A stretch of 64,000 nucleotides of DNA from Arthrobacter_H sp030452125 (lineage in GTDB: Bacteria > Actinomycetota > Actinomycetes > Actinomycetales > Micrococcaceae), in assembly GCA_052379645.1 (NCBI GenBank), contig JBQSYU010000011.1; one strand, given 5' to 3'. The first letter of the stretch is position 1. Each line of letters starts with the position of its first letter. Under the pieces are notes generated by a model. The model was not told where the DNA came from, made no database searches, and saw only the letters and a list, made by a program, of their open reading frames with translations. Shown in pieces: positions 1-8,534 of the stretch. A program made the position numbers and the translations under genes.

Positions 1-68
1 TTGGAGAGTCTTCGCATCATAGGGATGCGTCGGCGGCAGATGAATCCTCTATGGACGAAGGCTGGATA

Positions 69-1094
69 TTGAGCGGCAATGCAACGTTTCGACACACCAA
101 CTCGGCGGTTATTGCCGTTACGAGTGTGGAGGCTCCCGTCGTCGTCACCTCGAGCGAATTCGATAAGCGACTAGAGCCGAGCCTCAAGCGACTGCGTCTG
201 TCCAAGAAGCTCCTCGAACGGGTAGCCGGTGTCAGCGAACGACGCTGGTGGCCGGAAGGAACAGGATTCGACGACGCGGCTATCGAAGCCGGATCCAAGG
301 CGTTAGCCGAAGCCGGAGTTGAAGCCGGCGAGATCGGCCTGCTCATCAATACCTCGGTCACCCGCAGGAATCTTGAGCCCTCCGTAGCCGTCAAAGTCCA
401 CAATGGGCTCGGTCTACCGTCCTCAGCCATGAACTTCGACCTAGCCAACGCTTGCCTCGGATTCGTCAACGGCATGACGCTGGCCGCAAATATGATCGAT
501 TCCGGGCAGATTAAGTACGCACTGATCGTCGCTGGTGAAGATTCCCAGATTGCCCAGGAACCAACCTTCGATCGATTGAACCGCGAAGATTCCACACGTG
601 AGGACTACCTCCGCGAATTCGCAACCCTGACCTTGGGCTCTGGTGCTGCAGCCGCGGTCATCGGCCGCGCCGACGAACACCCAGGCTCACACCGCATCCT
701 CGGAGGCGTCTCACGCGCCGGAAGCGAACATCACGAACTGTGCGTTGGCGGCCCACAGGGGATGTACACCGACACGAAAGGCCTGCTCGACAACGGTCTG
801 AAACTCGTCGTCGACGCCTGGGACGAAGCCCATCAGGACGGTTGGAACTGGGGGTCCATGGACCGTTACGTCACACACCAAGTGTCCAATTCGTATACCA
901 ATGCCATTATCAAGGCCGTGAACCTCGTTCGGGACCGGGTGCCGATCACGTTCCCGAAATGGGGAAACGTCGGTCCTGCTTCGCTTCCCATGACGCTGGC
1001 CCAAGAGGCGAACACGCTCAACCCAGGAGACAGAGTGCTTTGCATGGGTGTCGGTTCCGGTCTGAACACGGCAATGCTGGAGCTGGCGTGGTAG
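69..1094 (+). CDS. oleA: OleA, thiolase-fold acyl-CoA condensing enzyme (olefin biosynthesis)
   Basis: First enzyme of head-to-head olefin synthesis: non-decarboxylative Claisen condensation of two fatty acyl-CoAs to a beta-keto acid. It has the KASIII/thiolase fold with the Cys-His-Asn triad visible: Cys129 in NACLGF, His270 in VTHQV and Asn300 in WGNVG (numbered from TTG). I prefer the TTG at 69, which has GAAGG seven bases upstream and gives the N-terminus MSGNATFRHTN; an in-frame ATG at 51 has no visible Shine-Dalgarno and would add six residues. The gene overlaps the following oleBC by 7 bp, and the three ole genes form one unit. Function follows from the family and the oleBCD context. 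Confidence 0.9.
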   Translation: MSGNATFRHTNSAVIAVTSVEAPVVVTSSEFDKRLEPSLKRLRLSKKLLERVAGVSERRWWPEGTGFDDAAIEAGSKALAEAGVEAGEIGLLINTSVTRRNLEPSVAVKVHNGLGLPSSAMNFDLANACLGFVNGMTLAANMIDSGQIKYALIVAGEDSQIAQEPTFDRLNREDSTREDYLREFATLTLGSGAAAAVIGRADEHPGSHRILGGVSRAGSEHHELCVGGPQGMYTDTKGLLDNGLKLVVDAWDEAHQDGWNWGSMDRYVTHQVSNSYTNAIIKAVNLVRDRVPITFPKWGNVGPASLPMTLAQEANTLNPGDRVLCMGVGSGLNTAMLELAW

Positions 1095-3769
1095 CAAGGA
1101 GCTGGCCCGGGGTCCGCCCGGAATTCTCCCGATACCTTACCGTCCCCTCAACAGCCAGCTGTGATCCCGCCGGGTCGTCCCACCAATGGCATTTATTGGA
1201 CAACCTGCCAGCGCTCGAAGCTCGGGAGGCAGCACCAGCAGGAACCATTCTGGCCGTACACGGAAATCCCACCTGGTCCTACCTCTGGCGCAGCGTCCTT
1301 GAAGCCGGCGCCGAGGCCGAAACCCCATGGCGCGTAGTAGCCGTCGATCAGCTCGATATGGGTTATTCCGACCGGACTGGCACATTTCGCCGACTAGCGG
1401 ATCGAGTCACCGACCTCGGGGACGTGACCGACGCACTGGGAATTGAAGGCCCCGTGGTGACTCTCGGCCACGACTGGGGAGGGCTCATCTCCCTGGGATG
1501 GGCGACACGGCATCGCGAACAGCTGGCAGGCATCGTCTTGACGAACACCGCAGTTCACCCCGCAGGTTTCTCCCTACCACCTGCCCTCAGTCTTGCACTG
1601 CACCCTGCGGTCCATGGTTGGGGCACGCGCGCCACCCCGACGTTCCTCAAGGTCACCCACGCGCTGGCACACCCGAGCCTGCCGTCCGACGTTGAATGCG
1701 CGTTTATGGCTCCGTATCGCACAGCCCCGGCACGTGCCGGGGTCGCCAACTTCGTCGCCGACATCCCCGCTACCCCGCAGCATCCCAGTTGGCCAACCCT
1801 AGATCAGATTTCCACGGAGATCCGGACACTCGAGGTCCCGGCACTGATGATGTGGGGTCCGCGTGATCCTATTTTCTCCGACCGCTACCTGGGCGACCTG
1901 ATGTACCGTTTGCCTCAAGCAGATGTGCACCGTTTCGAAGGCGCCGGTCACCTCCTTCCCGAAGATCGAGATATCGCCACTCCCTTGTTGGCCTGGCTCT
2001 CCTCCACGGTGCACCAAAGGTCGGAAATAAAGTCTGCTCTTCAAGACGACGCCCCGTCACGCGCCAATGTCGGCTCCGACGGCGGTCCTCGCGATCGCGA
2101 CCTGGCTACCGGGTTCCGCAGCATGCTCGCCGAACTCGACGCCCATCGCGATGACCACGCAGACGCGGTCGTAGACATGGGACCCGCCGGAGAGGGCGTA
2201 CGAAGTTCCACTTCCCTGTCGTGGGCTTCACTGGTCCGACGCGTCGATGCCATTGCCCACGGTCTATCCGAACTGGGTGTCCGCCGTGGCGATCGAGTGA
2301 ACCTGCTGGTCCCACCCAGCGCGGAGCTCACTTCCTTAATCTATGCCTGTCTCCGGCTCGAGGCCATCATTGTCGTCGCCGATGCCGGACTGGGCACGAA
2401 GGGTCTCGGCAGGGCGATCCGCGGTGCGGGCCCTGGGTACCTGATCGGCATCGAACGGGCCCTCTTGGCCGCCAAGGCGCTGAAATGGCCCGGTCAGCGG
2501 ATTTCCGCCGGAGACCTCTCCCCCGCCAAACGTCGGCTCCTGGGCGTGGTCGCCACGGTCGGCGACCTGGAGAAATCAGGGATGGGTAGCATCGAGGCCG
2601 GTGCTCCGCCGTTCGTGGCGGCAGATCCCGATACCGACGCCGCCATCTTGTTCACCTCAGGATCCACCGGACCGGCCAAAGGCGTCGTCTATACTCATCG
2701 GCAGCTAGCCGCCATGCGCGACACCCTGCAGGCCACCTACGGATTGAAGTCTGGCGACGCCCTCGTGGCGGGGTTTGCCCCCTTCGCCCTTCTGGGGCCG
2801 GCTCTGGGGGCAGTATCCGTTACGCCCGATATGGACGTGACCTCACCCAGGACCCTGTCTGCCTCCGCGCTGGCTGACGCGGCAGCGGCCATCAACGCCA
2901 CCATCGTCTTCGCCTCCCCTGCCGCCTTAGTGAACGTTCTGGCCACCTCGGCGGAGCTCGACTCCATCCAACGAGCTGCTCTTGAACGCGTGGATCTACT
3001 CCTCTCAGCCGGGGCACCACTCGGGACCACCTTGCTGCAACAAGTTCAGGACTTGGCTCCGCAGGCAGAGGTCCACACGCCTTACGGGATGACCGAGGCA
3101 CTACCCATCACCGACATCAGTCTTCAAGGGATCCTCGCCGCCGGTTCGGGCGACGGAGTCTGTGTCGGCCAACCCGTGGCGGGCGCCCAAGTTTCCATCG
3201 CGGCGTTGGACGATCAGGGAGGCGTTTCCGATGAACTGGATGCCAGCCCTGGCCAGGTCGGAGAAATCGTTGTTTCGGCTCCCCATGTCAAGGATCGGTA
3301 CGACCGGTTATGGGTCACCGAGCACGCCAGCGCAGTTCATCCAGGCTGGCATCACACGGGCGACGTCGGCCATCTCGACTCCGCGGGGCGTCTATGGGTT
3401 CAGGGGCGGCTGGGACATATCCTCACCACTCCTTCGGGGCTGATGACACCCGTTGCCGCAGAATTGGCTGCAGAGACCGTGTCGGGTGTTCGTCGTGCCG
3501 CAGTCGTCGGGGTTGGACCAGCAGGTACACAGGCAGTGGTCGTCATCGTGGAAACCGTGCAGAGAACTCGTCGTTCCGGGCTGGCTGCTCAGGCTTTGAC
3601 GCAGGACGTACGTTCATCCATAACCCGAGCGACCGGTATGGCGGCCGCGGCAGTATTGGTCATCCCCGATTTGCCCACCGATATCCGGCACAATTCAAAG
3701 ATCGACCGTTCTGCTTTGTCAAAGTGGTCTGCCGAGCTTCTGTCCGGGAAAAAGGCAACCCTGCAATGA
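1088..3769 (+). CDS. oleBC: OleBC fusion: beta-lactone decarboxylase + beta-lactone synthetase
   Basis: Two-domain protein of 893 aa. Residues about 1-305 are an alpha/beta-hydrolase of the haloalkane-dehalogenase type (OleB): HGNPTWSYLW oxyanion region, nucleophile Asp129 in GHDWGG and His288 in EGAGHL; OleB decarboxylates beta-lactones to cis-olefins. Residues about 335-893 are an AMP-forming synthetase fold (OleC) with the P-loop FTSGSTGPAKG near residue 520 and YGMTEA; OleC makes the beta-lactone from a beta-hydroxy acid with ATP. The start is GTG at 1088, with GGAG five bases upstream, overlapping oleA by 7 bp. The stop overlaps the oleD start (ATGA). The reading frame is open further upstream inside oleA, but without homology. 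OleBC fusions are known in actinobacteria such as Micrococcus luteus. Confidence 0.9.
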   Translation: MVARSWPGVRPEFSRYLTVPSTASCDPAGSSHQWHLLDNLPALEAREAAPAGTILAVHGNPTWSYLWRSVLEAGAEAETPWRVVAVDQLDMGYSDRTGTFRRLADRVTDLGDVTDALGIEGPVVTLGHDWGGLISLGWATRHREQLAGIVLTNTAVHPAGFSLPPALSLALHPAVHGWGTRATPTFLKVTHALAHPSLPSDVECAFMAPYRTAPARAGVANFVADIPATPQHPSWPTLDQISTEIRTLEVPALMMWGPRDPIFSDRYLGDLMYRLPQADVHRFEGAGHLLPEDRDIATPLLAWLSSTVHQRSEIKSALQDDAPSRANVGSDGGPRDRDLATGFRSMLAELDAHRDDHADAVVDMGPAGEGVRSSTSLSWASLVRRVDAIAHGLSELGVRRGDRVNLLVPPSAELTSLIYACLRLEAIIVVADAGLGTKGLGRAIRGAGPGYLIGIERALLAAKALKWPGQRISAGDLSPAKRRLLGVVATVGDLEKSGMGSIEAGAPPFVAADPDTDAAILFTSGSTGPAKGVVYTHRQLAAMRDTLQATYGLKSGDALVAGFAPFALLGPALGAVSVTPDMDVTSPRTLSASALADAAAAINATIVFASPAALVNVLATSAELDSIQRAALERVDLLLSAGAPLGTTLLQQVQDLAPQAEVHTPYGMTEALPITDISLQGILAAGSGDGVCVGQPVAGAQVSIAALDDQGGVSDELDASPGQVGEIVVSAPHVKDRYDRLWVTEHASAVHPGWHHTGDVGHLDSAGRLWVQGRLGHILTTPSGLMTPVAAELAAETVSGVRRAAVVGVGPAGTQAVVVIVETVQRTRRSGLAAQALTQDVRSSITRATGMAAAAVLVIPDLPTDIRHNSKIDRSALSKWSAELLSGKKATLQ

Positions 3770-4788
3770 GTACTGCCAATCACGACAAGCTCGTTCTGGT
3801 GACCGGGGCGAGTGGCATGCTGGGACGGGCTGTGGCCGAAGAACTGCTGGCCCGCGGTTACCGTGTCAGGACCTTTCAACGCGGTCCCACATCATTGCCC
3901 GGCGTCGAACAGTGTCGAGGCTCTGTCACCGACCCCCACGCCGTTGCCGCCGCTGTCGAAGGCGTTTCTGCTGTCGTACATTTGGCTGCGAAGGTCTCTT
4001 TCACCGGTGAGTGGGAGGAGTTCGTCGCAACAAACATCGAGGGCACCAGGAACCTCTTGTCCGCCGCTCGAACGGCTAGCGTTGAAGACTTCGTCTTCGT
4101 TTCATCGCCCTCCGTGGCGCACTTGGGATCCGCGATCGTCGGAGAGGGGGCCGGTACTGCCGCACCCGATGCCGCGCGAGGCTACTATGCCCGTTCCAAG
4201 GCCAGTGCCGAGCTTTTGGCGCTGGAAGCCGACTCACCCGGTTTCCGGGTGACCGCTCTGCGCCCACACGTCGTCTGGGGCCCGGGCGACACTCAACTCG
4301 TGGAACGGGTCATCGATAGAGCGCGTTCAGGCCGGCTGCCCTTGCTGGATGGCGGCCTGGCTTTGATCGATACTACGTATGTCGACAATGCGGCTTCTGC
4401 GATTGTTCAAGGGCTGGAACGGATCAGCGTTGCCCATGGTCTCTCCTTGGTGATCACCAATGGAGAGCCACGTCCAGTCGGTGAGCTCATTGCCGGCATC
4501 TGTGCCGCCGGCGGCGTCCCCGCACCAAAGTTCAGTGTCCCCGGATCCTTGGCCCGCAACGCAGGCAAAGTGATAGAGAGGCTTTGGACAGGCGCGCTGC
4601 GTCACGGCTGGGTCTCCGATGAGCCACCGATGACGGAATTCCTCGCCGAGCAATTGTCCACTGCGCACTGGTTCGACCAACGCACCACGCATGAAGTCCT
4701 CGCATGGAAGCCCCTGCTTTCCATTGACGATGGGCTGTCCCGACTCGCTGCCCACTATGGTGGTACTGCGCCGCGCACCAAGGAATAG
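3766..4788 (+). CDS. oleD: OleD, NAD(P)H-dependent 2-alkyl-3-ketoalkanoic acid reductase
   Basis: Extended short-chain dehydrogenase of 340 aa that reduces the OleA beta-keto acid to the beta-hydroxy acid used by OleC. Visible: the N-terminal Rossmann motif VTGASGMLG (residues ~12-20) and the YxxxK catalytic pair Tyr141/Lys145 in YYARSK. The ATG at 3766 overlaps the oleBC stop as ATGA, so translation is probably coupled. The frame stays open upstream into oleBC, but the overlap start fits both the fold and the operon logic. It is the last clear gene of the ole unit. Confidence 0.9.
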   Translation: MSTANHDKLVLVTGASGMLGRAVAEELLARGYRVRTFQRGPTSLPGVEQCRGSVTDPHAVAAAVEGVSAVVHLAAKVSFTGEWEEFVATNIEGTRNLLSAARTASVEDFVFVSSPSVAHLGSAIVGEGAGTAAPDAARGYYARSKASAELLALEADSPGFRVTALRPHVVWGPGDTQLVERVIDRARSGRLPLLDGGLALIDTTYVDNAASAIVQGLERISVAHGLSLVITNGEPRPVGELIAGICAAGGVPAPKFSVPGSLARNAGKVIERLWTGALRHGWVSDEPPMTEFLAEQLSTAHWFDQRTTHEVLAWKPLLSIDDGLSRLAAHYGGTAPRTKE

Positions 4789-4827
4789 GCTGCGTCACCA
4801 CCCGCAACCGATGAGGAGCACCGCTTC

Positions 4828-5643
4828 ATGACCGCCTTTGACCTACTCGACACATGGCCTGTCCCCCACGCCGCAGCAGCCGTGCTGGACACCGAAGGCA
4901 ACACCTTGGACAGTCGGGGGGACCCCCAGCGCATTTTTCCGCTTGCTTCTGTCACCAAATTGCTCTCAGCCTTCGCATTCCTGGTCGCTCTGGAAGAAGA
5001 GGCACTTTCGCTCGATCAGTCAGCAGGCCCGGAAGGTTCAACGGTTCACCACCTGCTGGCACATACCGGCGGTTATGATTTTTCCTCCGATGCTATTCAT
5101 GCCGAACCGGGGACCCGCCGCATCTATTCGAATAGGGGCTTCGATGTCCTGGGACAGACCCTCGAATCGGAGACAGGCATCCCCTTTGCCACCTATCTCT
5201 CCGAAGCTGTGCTGCAGCCCCTGGGCATGACCAGAACGGCGCTCGAAGGTTCTCCCGCCGCCGACGCCGTCTCTTCTCTCCACGATTTGTCGCTCTTCGC
5301 AGCAGAGCTCCAGCGGCCTACCCTTCTGGCCGGACCCACCATGGAGCAAGCAACGACCGTGCAATTTCCCGGTGTTGACGGCATTCTCCCCGGCTACGGG
5401 CGCCAGAAGCCCAACGACTGGGGCCTGGGTTTTGAAATCAGGGACCACAAGTCACCCCATTGGACTGGCACTAGGAACGCGGCTCAGACTTTCGGCCATT
5501 TCGGACAGTCAGGGACCTTCCTTTGGGTTGACCCTTCAGCTGGCTTAGCATGCGTTGCCTTGACCGACCGAGACTTTGGCCCATGGGCGATTGATGCGTG
5601 GACGCCGTTCAACGATGCGGTAGTCTCCGACTTCTCCGCCTAG
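4828..5643 (+). CDS. Serine hydrolase of the beta-lactamase / class C PBP family
   Basis: 271-aa protein of the Beta-lactamase (PF00144-type) superfamily, which covers esterases, DD-peptidases and class C beta-lactamases. Motif 1 is SVTK with Ser41 and Lys44; motif 2 is the YSN at residues 100-102. A clear KTG motif 3 is not visible; HFGQSG near the C-terminus occupies its place, which fits esterase-like members better than true beta-lactamases. No signal peptide is apparent, so it is probably cytoplasmic. GGAG lies ten bases before the ATG. It follows oleD by 39 bp on the same strand and could be co-transcribed with the ole genes, but a role in that pathway is only inference. Its stop overlaps the stop of mutM by three bases, in convergent orientation. 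Confidence 0.8.
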   Translation: MTAFDLLDTWPVPHAAAAVLDTEGNTLDSRGDPQRIFPLASVTKLLSAFAFLVALEEEALSLDQSAGPEGSTVHHLLAHTGGYDFSSDAIHAEPGTRRIYSNRGFDVLGQTLESETGIPFATYLSEAVLQPLGMTRTALEGSPAADAVSSLHDLSLFAAELQRPTLLAGPTMEQATTVQFPGVDGILPGYGRQKPNDWGLGFEIRDHKSPHWTGTRNAAQTFGHFGQSGTFLWVDPSAGLACVALTDRDFGPWAIDAWTPFNDAVVSDFSA

Positions 5644-6569
5644 AAGCGGGCGTTGCGCGGAACCCGCTGACAGGCGGGGCACCAGTAGGACGAGCGGCCC
5701 ATGAATGCATCCCGGCGAATCAGCGAAAGTTTTCCCTCGTCTGCGCAGCGGTGGCACTGTTGTCCGTTGCGCCCGTAGGCATTCAATGACCGAGAGAAGT
5801 AGCCCGACGCACCATTCACGTTGACGTAAAGCTGATCAAAACTAGTCCCTCCGGCAGCAAGTGCTCGGTCCATGATCGTCGATAGGGCATCAACTAGTCT
5901 GACGGTGTCTGGACGCCGCAGAGTGTCGGTGGGACGGGCGTAGTGCATCTGGGCCTCCCATAACGCCTCGTCCGCATAGATATTGCCTACTCCGGACACC
6001 AGTCCCTGGTCTAGCATCGCCCGCTTAATACTTGTTCTACGTATCCGCAGCCGGCGATGGAAACTCTCTATGTCGAAATTGAGATCCAAAACATCGCGGG
6101 CGATATGCGAGGCGGCTTGGGGAACGGTTGCAGCTTGGGAACCTTGCCCTCCCGGGGCGCCGTCGGTGGTCGGCACCAGGGGTGCGATGAGCATGCCCCC
6201 GAAGATCCGCTGATCGACGAAGCGTAATTGCTCCGGCTTTGCGGCCGAAGCCGATAGATCAAAGGTGATCTTCAGGTGTTTTTCGTTAGCCGCCGTGGAG
6301 TCCTCAACCAACAGTTGACCACTCATTCCGAGGTGGGCAACAAGTGCTGCTCCACCTGGCACACCGTCCAGAGGCATCCAGAGGAACTTTCCACGTCGCA
6401 CAATGTCGATGATCGTTGTGCCCTGCAGCGTGGCAATAAAGTCAGCTAGGCCGTCCTGATGTCGACGGATGGAGCGTGCGTCATGGACGTAGACTTCGTT
6501 GATTTTCCGGCCGGCCACCCAGGATTGCAGACCGCGTCGCACAACTTCTACTTCCGGAAGTTCCGGCAT
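5640..6569 (-). CDS. mutM: Formamidopyrimidine-DNA glycosylase
   Basis: Base-excision repair glycosylase/AP lyase that removes 8-oxoguanine and FaPy lesions. The N-terminus PELPEVE gives the catalytic Pro2 (after Met removal) and Glu3, followed by the H2TH region (about residues 160-210, QGLVSGVGNIYADEALW). The C-terminus carries the four-cysteine zinc finger CHRC...CPAC. An insertion of about 20 residues rich in Gly/Ala/Pro (near residue 130, TTDGAPGGQGSQ) lengthens it to 309 aa. It starts immediately after rnc (stop and start adjacent), the usual actinobacterial pair. Confidence 0.96.
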   Translation of the reverse strand: MPELPEVEVVRRGLQSWVAGRKINEVYVHDARSIRRHQDGLADFIATLQGTTIIDIVRRGKFLWMPLDGVPGGAALVAHLGMSGQLLVEDSTAANEKHLKITFDLSASAAKPEQLRFVDQRIFGGMLIAPLVPTTDGAPGGQGSQAATVPQAASHIARDVLDLNFDIESFHRRLRIRRTSIKRAMLDQGLVSGVGNIYADEALWEAQMHYARPTDTLRRPDTVRLVDALSTIMDRALAAGGTSFDQLYVNVNGASGYFSRSLNAYGRNGQQCHRCADEGKLSLIRRDAFMGRSSYWCPACQRVPRNARF

Positions 6570-7289
6570 CTACTCGTGGGCCGTCTTGTTTTCCGGCCCC
6601 ACGGAAGTCTTTGAGGGGACCAGCGTCCGATAAGAGATCGCAGCTGCCTCTTGTTCGGCTTCCTTTTTCGAAGGGCCCGTGCCCGTTCCGTAATCAGTAG
6701 AGCCAATGCGTAGCGTTGCTTCGAACACCCGCGCGTGATCAGGGCCGGTGCCGGTGATGGAGTAGTCAATGGGACCAAGTTTGCGCGCTGCCGCAATTTC
6801 CTGGATCGCTGTCTTCCAATCGGTGCCTGCGCCGAGGTGTTCAACGTCCGATAGCAGCGGGCCTACCAGACGCATCACGAGGGCTTGTGCCGCGTCTGGG
6901 CCATCGCTGAGGTACGTGGCACCGATCAACGCCTCCATGGTGTCAGCAAGGATCGAGGACTTGTCCGCACCATGGGTCAGTACCTCACCCTGACCGAGGA
7001 GAATATGCTGTCCAACTTCAATGCTGCGCGCAATCCCGGCGAGTGCTCGGGTGCTGACTACGGAGGCACGTCGCTTCGCGAGATCGCCCTCCGGCAGGTC
7101 CGGGTAGGTCCGGTAGAGGTGGTCTGTCACGGCATAGCCGAGAACCGAATCGCCGAGGAACTCGAGGCGTTCGTTGGTCGGCAGTCCTCCATGCTCGTAG
7201 GCATAGGAGCGGTGCGTGAGGGCAAGACGAAGCGTCCCGGGGTCGATAGTGACCCCGAGACGCTTCAGAAGCTCTTCTGTTGAAGGCAT
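6570..7289 (-). CDS. rnc: Ribonuclease III
   Basis: Double-stranded-RNA endonuclease for rRNA and mRNA processing. The 239-aa protein has the family signature NERLEFLGDSVLG (residues ~38-50), the downstream acidic catalytic site in DTMEALIGA, and a C-terminal dsRNA-binding domain (DWKTAIQEIAAA...GPSKKEAEQEAA). It lies in the DUF177-rpmF-rnc-mutM operon, 9 bp downstream of rpmF, with no gap to mutM. Confidence 0.96.
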   Translation of the reverse strand: MPSTEELLKRLGVTIDPGTLRLALTHRSYAYEHGGLPTNERLEFLGDSVLGYAVTDHLYRTYPDLPEGDLAKRRASVVSTRALAGIARSIEVGQHILLGQGEVLTHGADKSSILADTMEALIGATYLSDGPDAAQALVMRLVGPLLSDVEHLGAGTDWKTAIQEIAAARKLGPIDYSITGTGPDHARVFEATLRIGSTDYGTGTGPSKKEAEQEAAAISYRTLVPSKTSVGPENKTAHE

Positions 7290-7298
7290 GTGACGTTA

Positions 7299-7502
7299 TT
7301 AGGCGTCTGCTACCTTGCGCCCCTTGTATTCAAGGAACAGCTCGGTACCGGCGGAGTCGGTCACGACCTTGGCCTGGTGCGGCAGGCTGTAGGTGACGCG
7401 GCCGTTCTCCATGGTCTTGACCAGGTTCGGCGCAGTTGCCTTCCACTGGGACCGACGGGCCCGGGTATTCGAGCGGGACATCTTCCGCTTGGGAACAGCC
7501 AC
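7299..7502 (-). CDS. rpmF: 50S ribosomal protein L32
   Basis: 67-aa basic protein with the canonical L32 N-terminus MAVPKRKMSRSNTRARRSQW. It lacks the C-x2-C zinc motifs of some L32 paralogues, so it is the zinc-independent (C-) type. It follows the DUF177 gene by 2 bp. Coupling of yceD/DUF177, rpmF and rnc is conserved widely in bacteria. Confidence 0.97.
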   Translation of the reverse strand: MAVPKRKMSRSNTRARRSQWKATAPNLVKTMENGRVTYSLPHQAKVVTDSAGTELFLEYKGRKVADA

Positions 7503-7504
7503 GG

Positions 7505-8122
7505 CTAACTCTCTTCTCTCTCGACTGAATCTGTACTCGGTACCGCATCTTCTGCGGTGGTGCCAGCCAGCTCGGTGAGAGCTGCCCAGCGGGGATCTAG
7601 GATCTCATGGTGGTGTCCGGGCTCGTCCGCGAGACGAATCCCGCATTCTGCACAGAGGCCTTCGCAGCCCTCTCGGCACACCGGTTGGAACGGCAGCGCG
7701 GTCACCGCTGCATCCCTGAGTACCGGCTCCAGGTCGATGAAATCATCAACGATCTGTTGCTGGTCCATGTCCTCCTCGTCGGGCAACTCGGTGCCTTCGT
7801 GGAAGAACAACTCCTGAATGTCAGACTCGAGGTCATACGCGATGGGCTCCAGGCAACGGCCACATTCGCCGGATACTCCCGAGAATGCTGTACCGGAAAC
7901 CAAGATTCCCTCGTGTACGGCCTCGAATCGAAGATCCAAATCGATATCCGATCCCTCTTCGATTCCGATCAGTGCCGCCCCCATTTCAGGTGGGGCGGGC
8001 ACGGTCCGTTCAAGAGTCTTCATGGTACCCGGGTATCCCCCGAATTCCTTGGCCGAAAAGACCAACGGCGAGCTGCGATCGATTCCGCGTGACGACGGAC
8101 GATCTGAACGCTTATCGCTAAT
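7505..8122 (-). CDS. DUF177 (YceD-family) protein, probable ATT start
   Basis: Member of the DUF177/YceD family encoded before rpmF in most bacteria and linked to 23S rRNA/50S accumulation. Cysteine pairs CGRC and CREGC...CAEC are as expected. The first conventional in-frame start is TTG at 8065, which would cut into the conserved segment SPLVFSAKEFGGYPG and has no good Shine-Dalgarno. Reading upstream, the frame stays open with plausible residues to ATT at 8120-8122, preceded by AGGAG and a 5-base spacer; there is no ATG or GTG before the upstream stop at 8156-8158. I therefore annotate an ATT start (205 aa). Family assignment is firm; the start is inferred. Confidence 0.85.
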   Translation of the reverse strand: MSDKRSDRPSSRGIDRSSPLVFSAKEFGGYPGTMKTLERTVPAPPEMGAALIGIEEGSDIDLDLRFEAVHEGILVSGTAFSGVSGECGRCLEPIAYDLESDIQELFFHEGTELPDEEDMDQQQIVDDFIDLEPVLRDAAVTALPFQPVCREGCEGLCAECGIRLADEPGHHHEILDPRWAALTELAGTTAEDAVPSTDSVEREES

Positions 8123-8534
8123 GAGAACTCCTGTAGAACAATGACCGACATTACATCATAGCCTAACACCGAGCGACACCCCAAACTCAAGGACAAGCAT
8201 GCGCCTGACTACGCGAACCACACGCGCTCACGCGGAACATATCCGTCGCGCGGGCACGAAACCGACGGCCAGTGCTCGGATTCCGCCACGTCGCCGCTGG
8301 CTGAGATGCCACCTGACTAATGACAATAACGCCGTTCCGGAGCTTTCCATTAGCATCGCTCCGGCCACTAGTTACCCGCCTTCCGGATGCGCCGCAATCC
8401 GACACAAACTATATCCGTACAGCTAGAATGTTCCTTATATAGCATTCACTTCCTGCAACCGATGCGTCAGCGAGATCGATATGTGCACCAGCACAGTCCC
8501 TCTCTGCTCCACCGCATCCCGCTCGAACCGATAA
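8123..8534. other. Divergent intergenic region at the left island boundary
   Basis: 412 bp between the DUF177 gene (-) and the TPR-TagF gene (+). It must hold both promoters. An AT-rich TTATATA at about 8435-8441 could be a -10 box for the rightward gene, but no matching -35 is convincing. No coding signal, repeat or RNA gene seen. This is the left junction where the coaD-side neighbours would be expected in relatives. Confidence 0.4.

Noticed and set aside
4828..5643. Antibiotic-resistance class C beta-lactamase
   Set aside because: SxxK and YSN are present, but there is no signal peptide and no clear KTG motif, so an esterase-like role is more likely.
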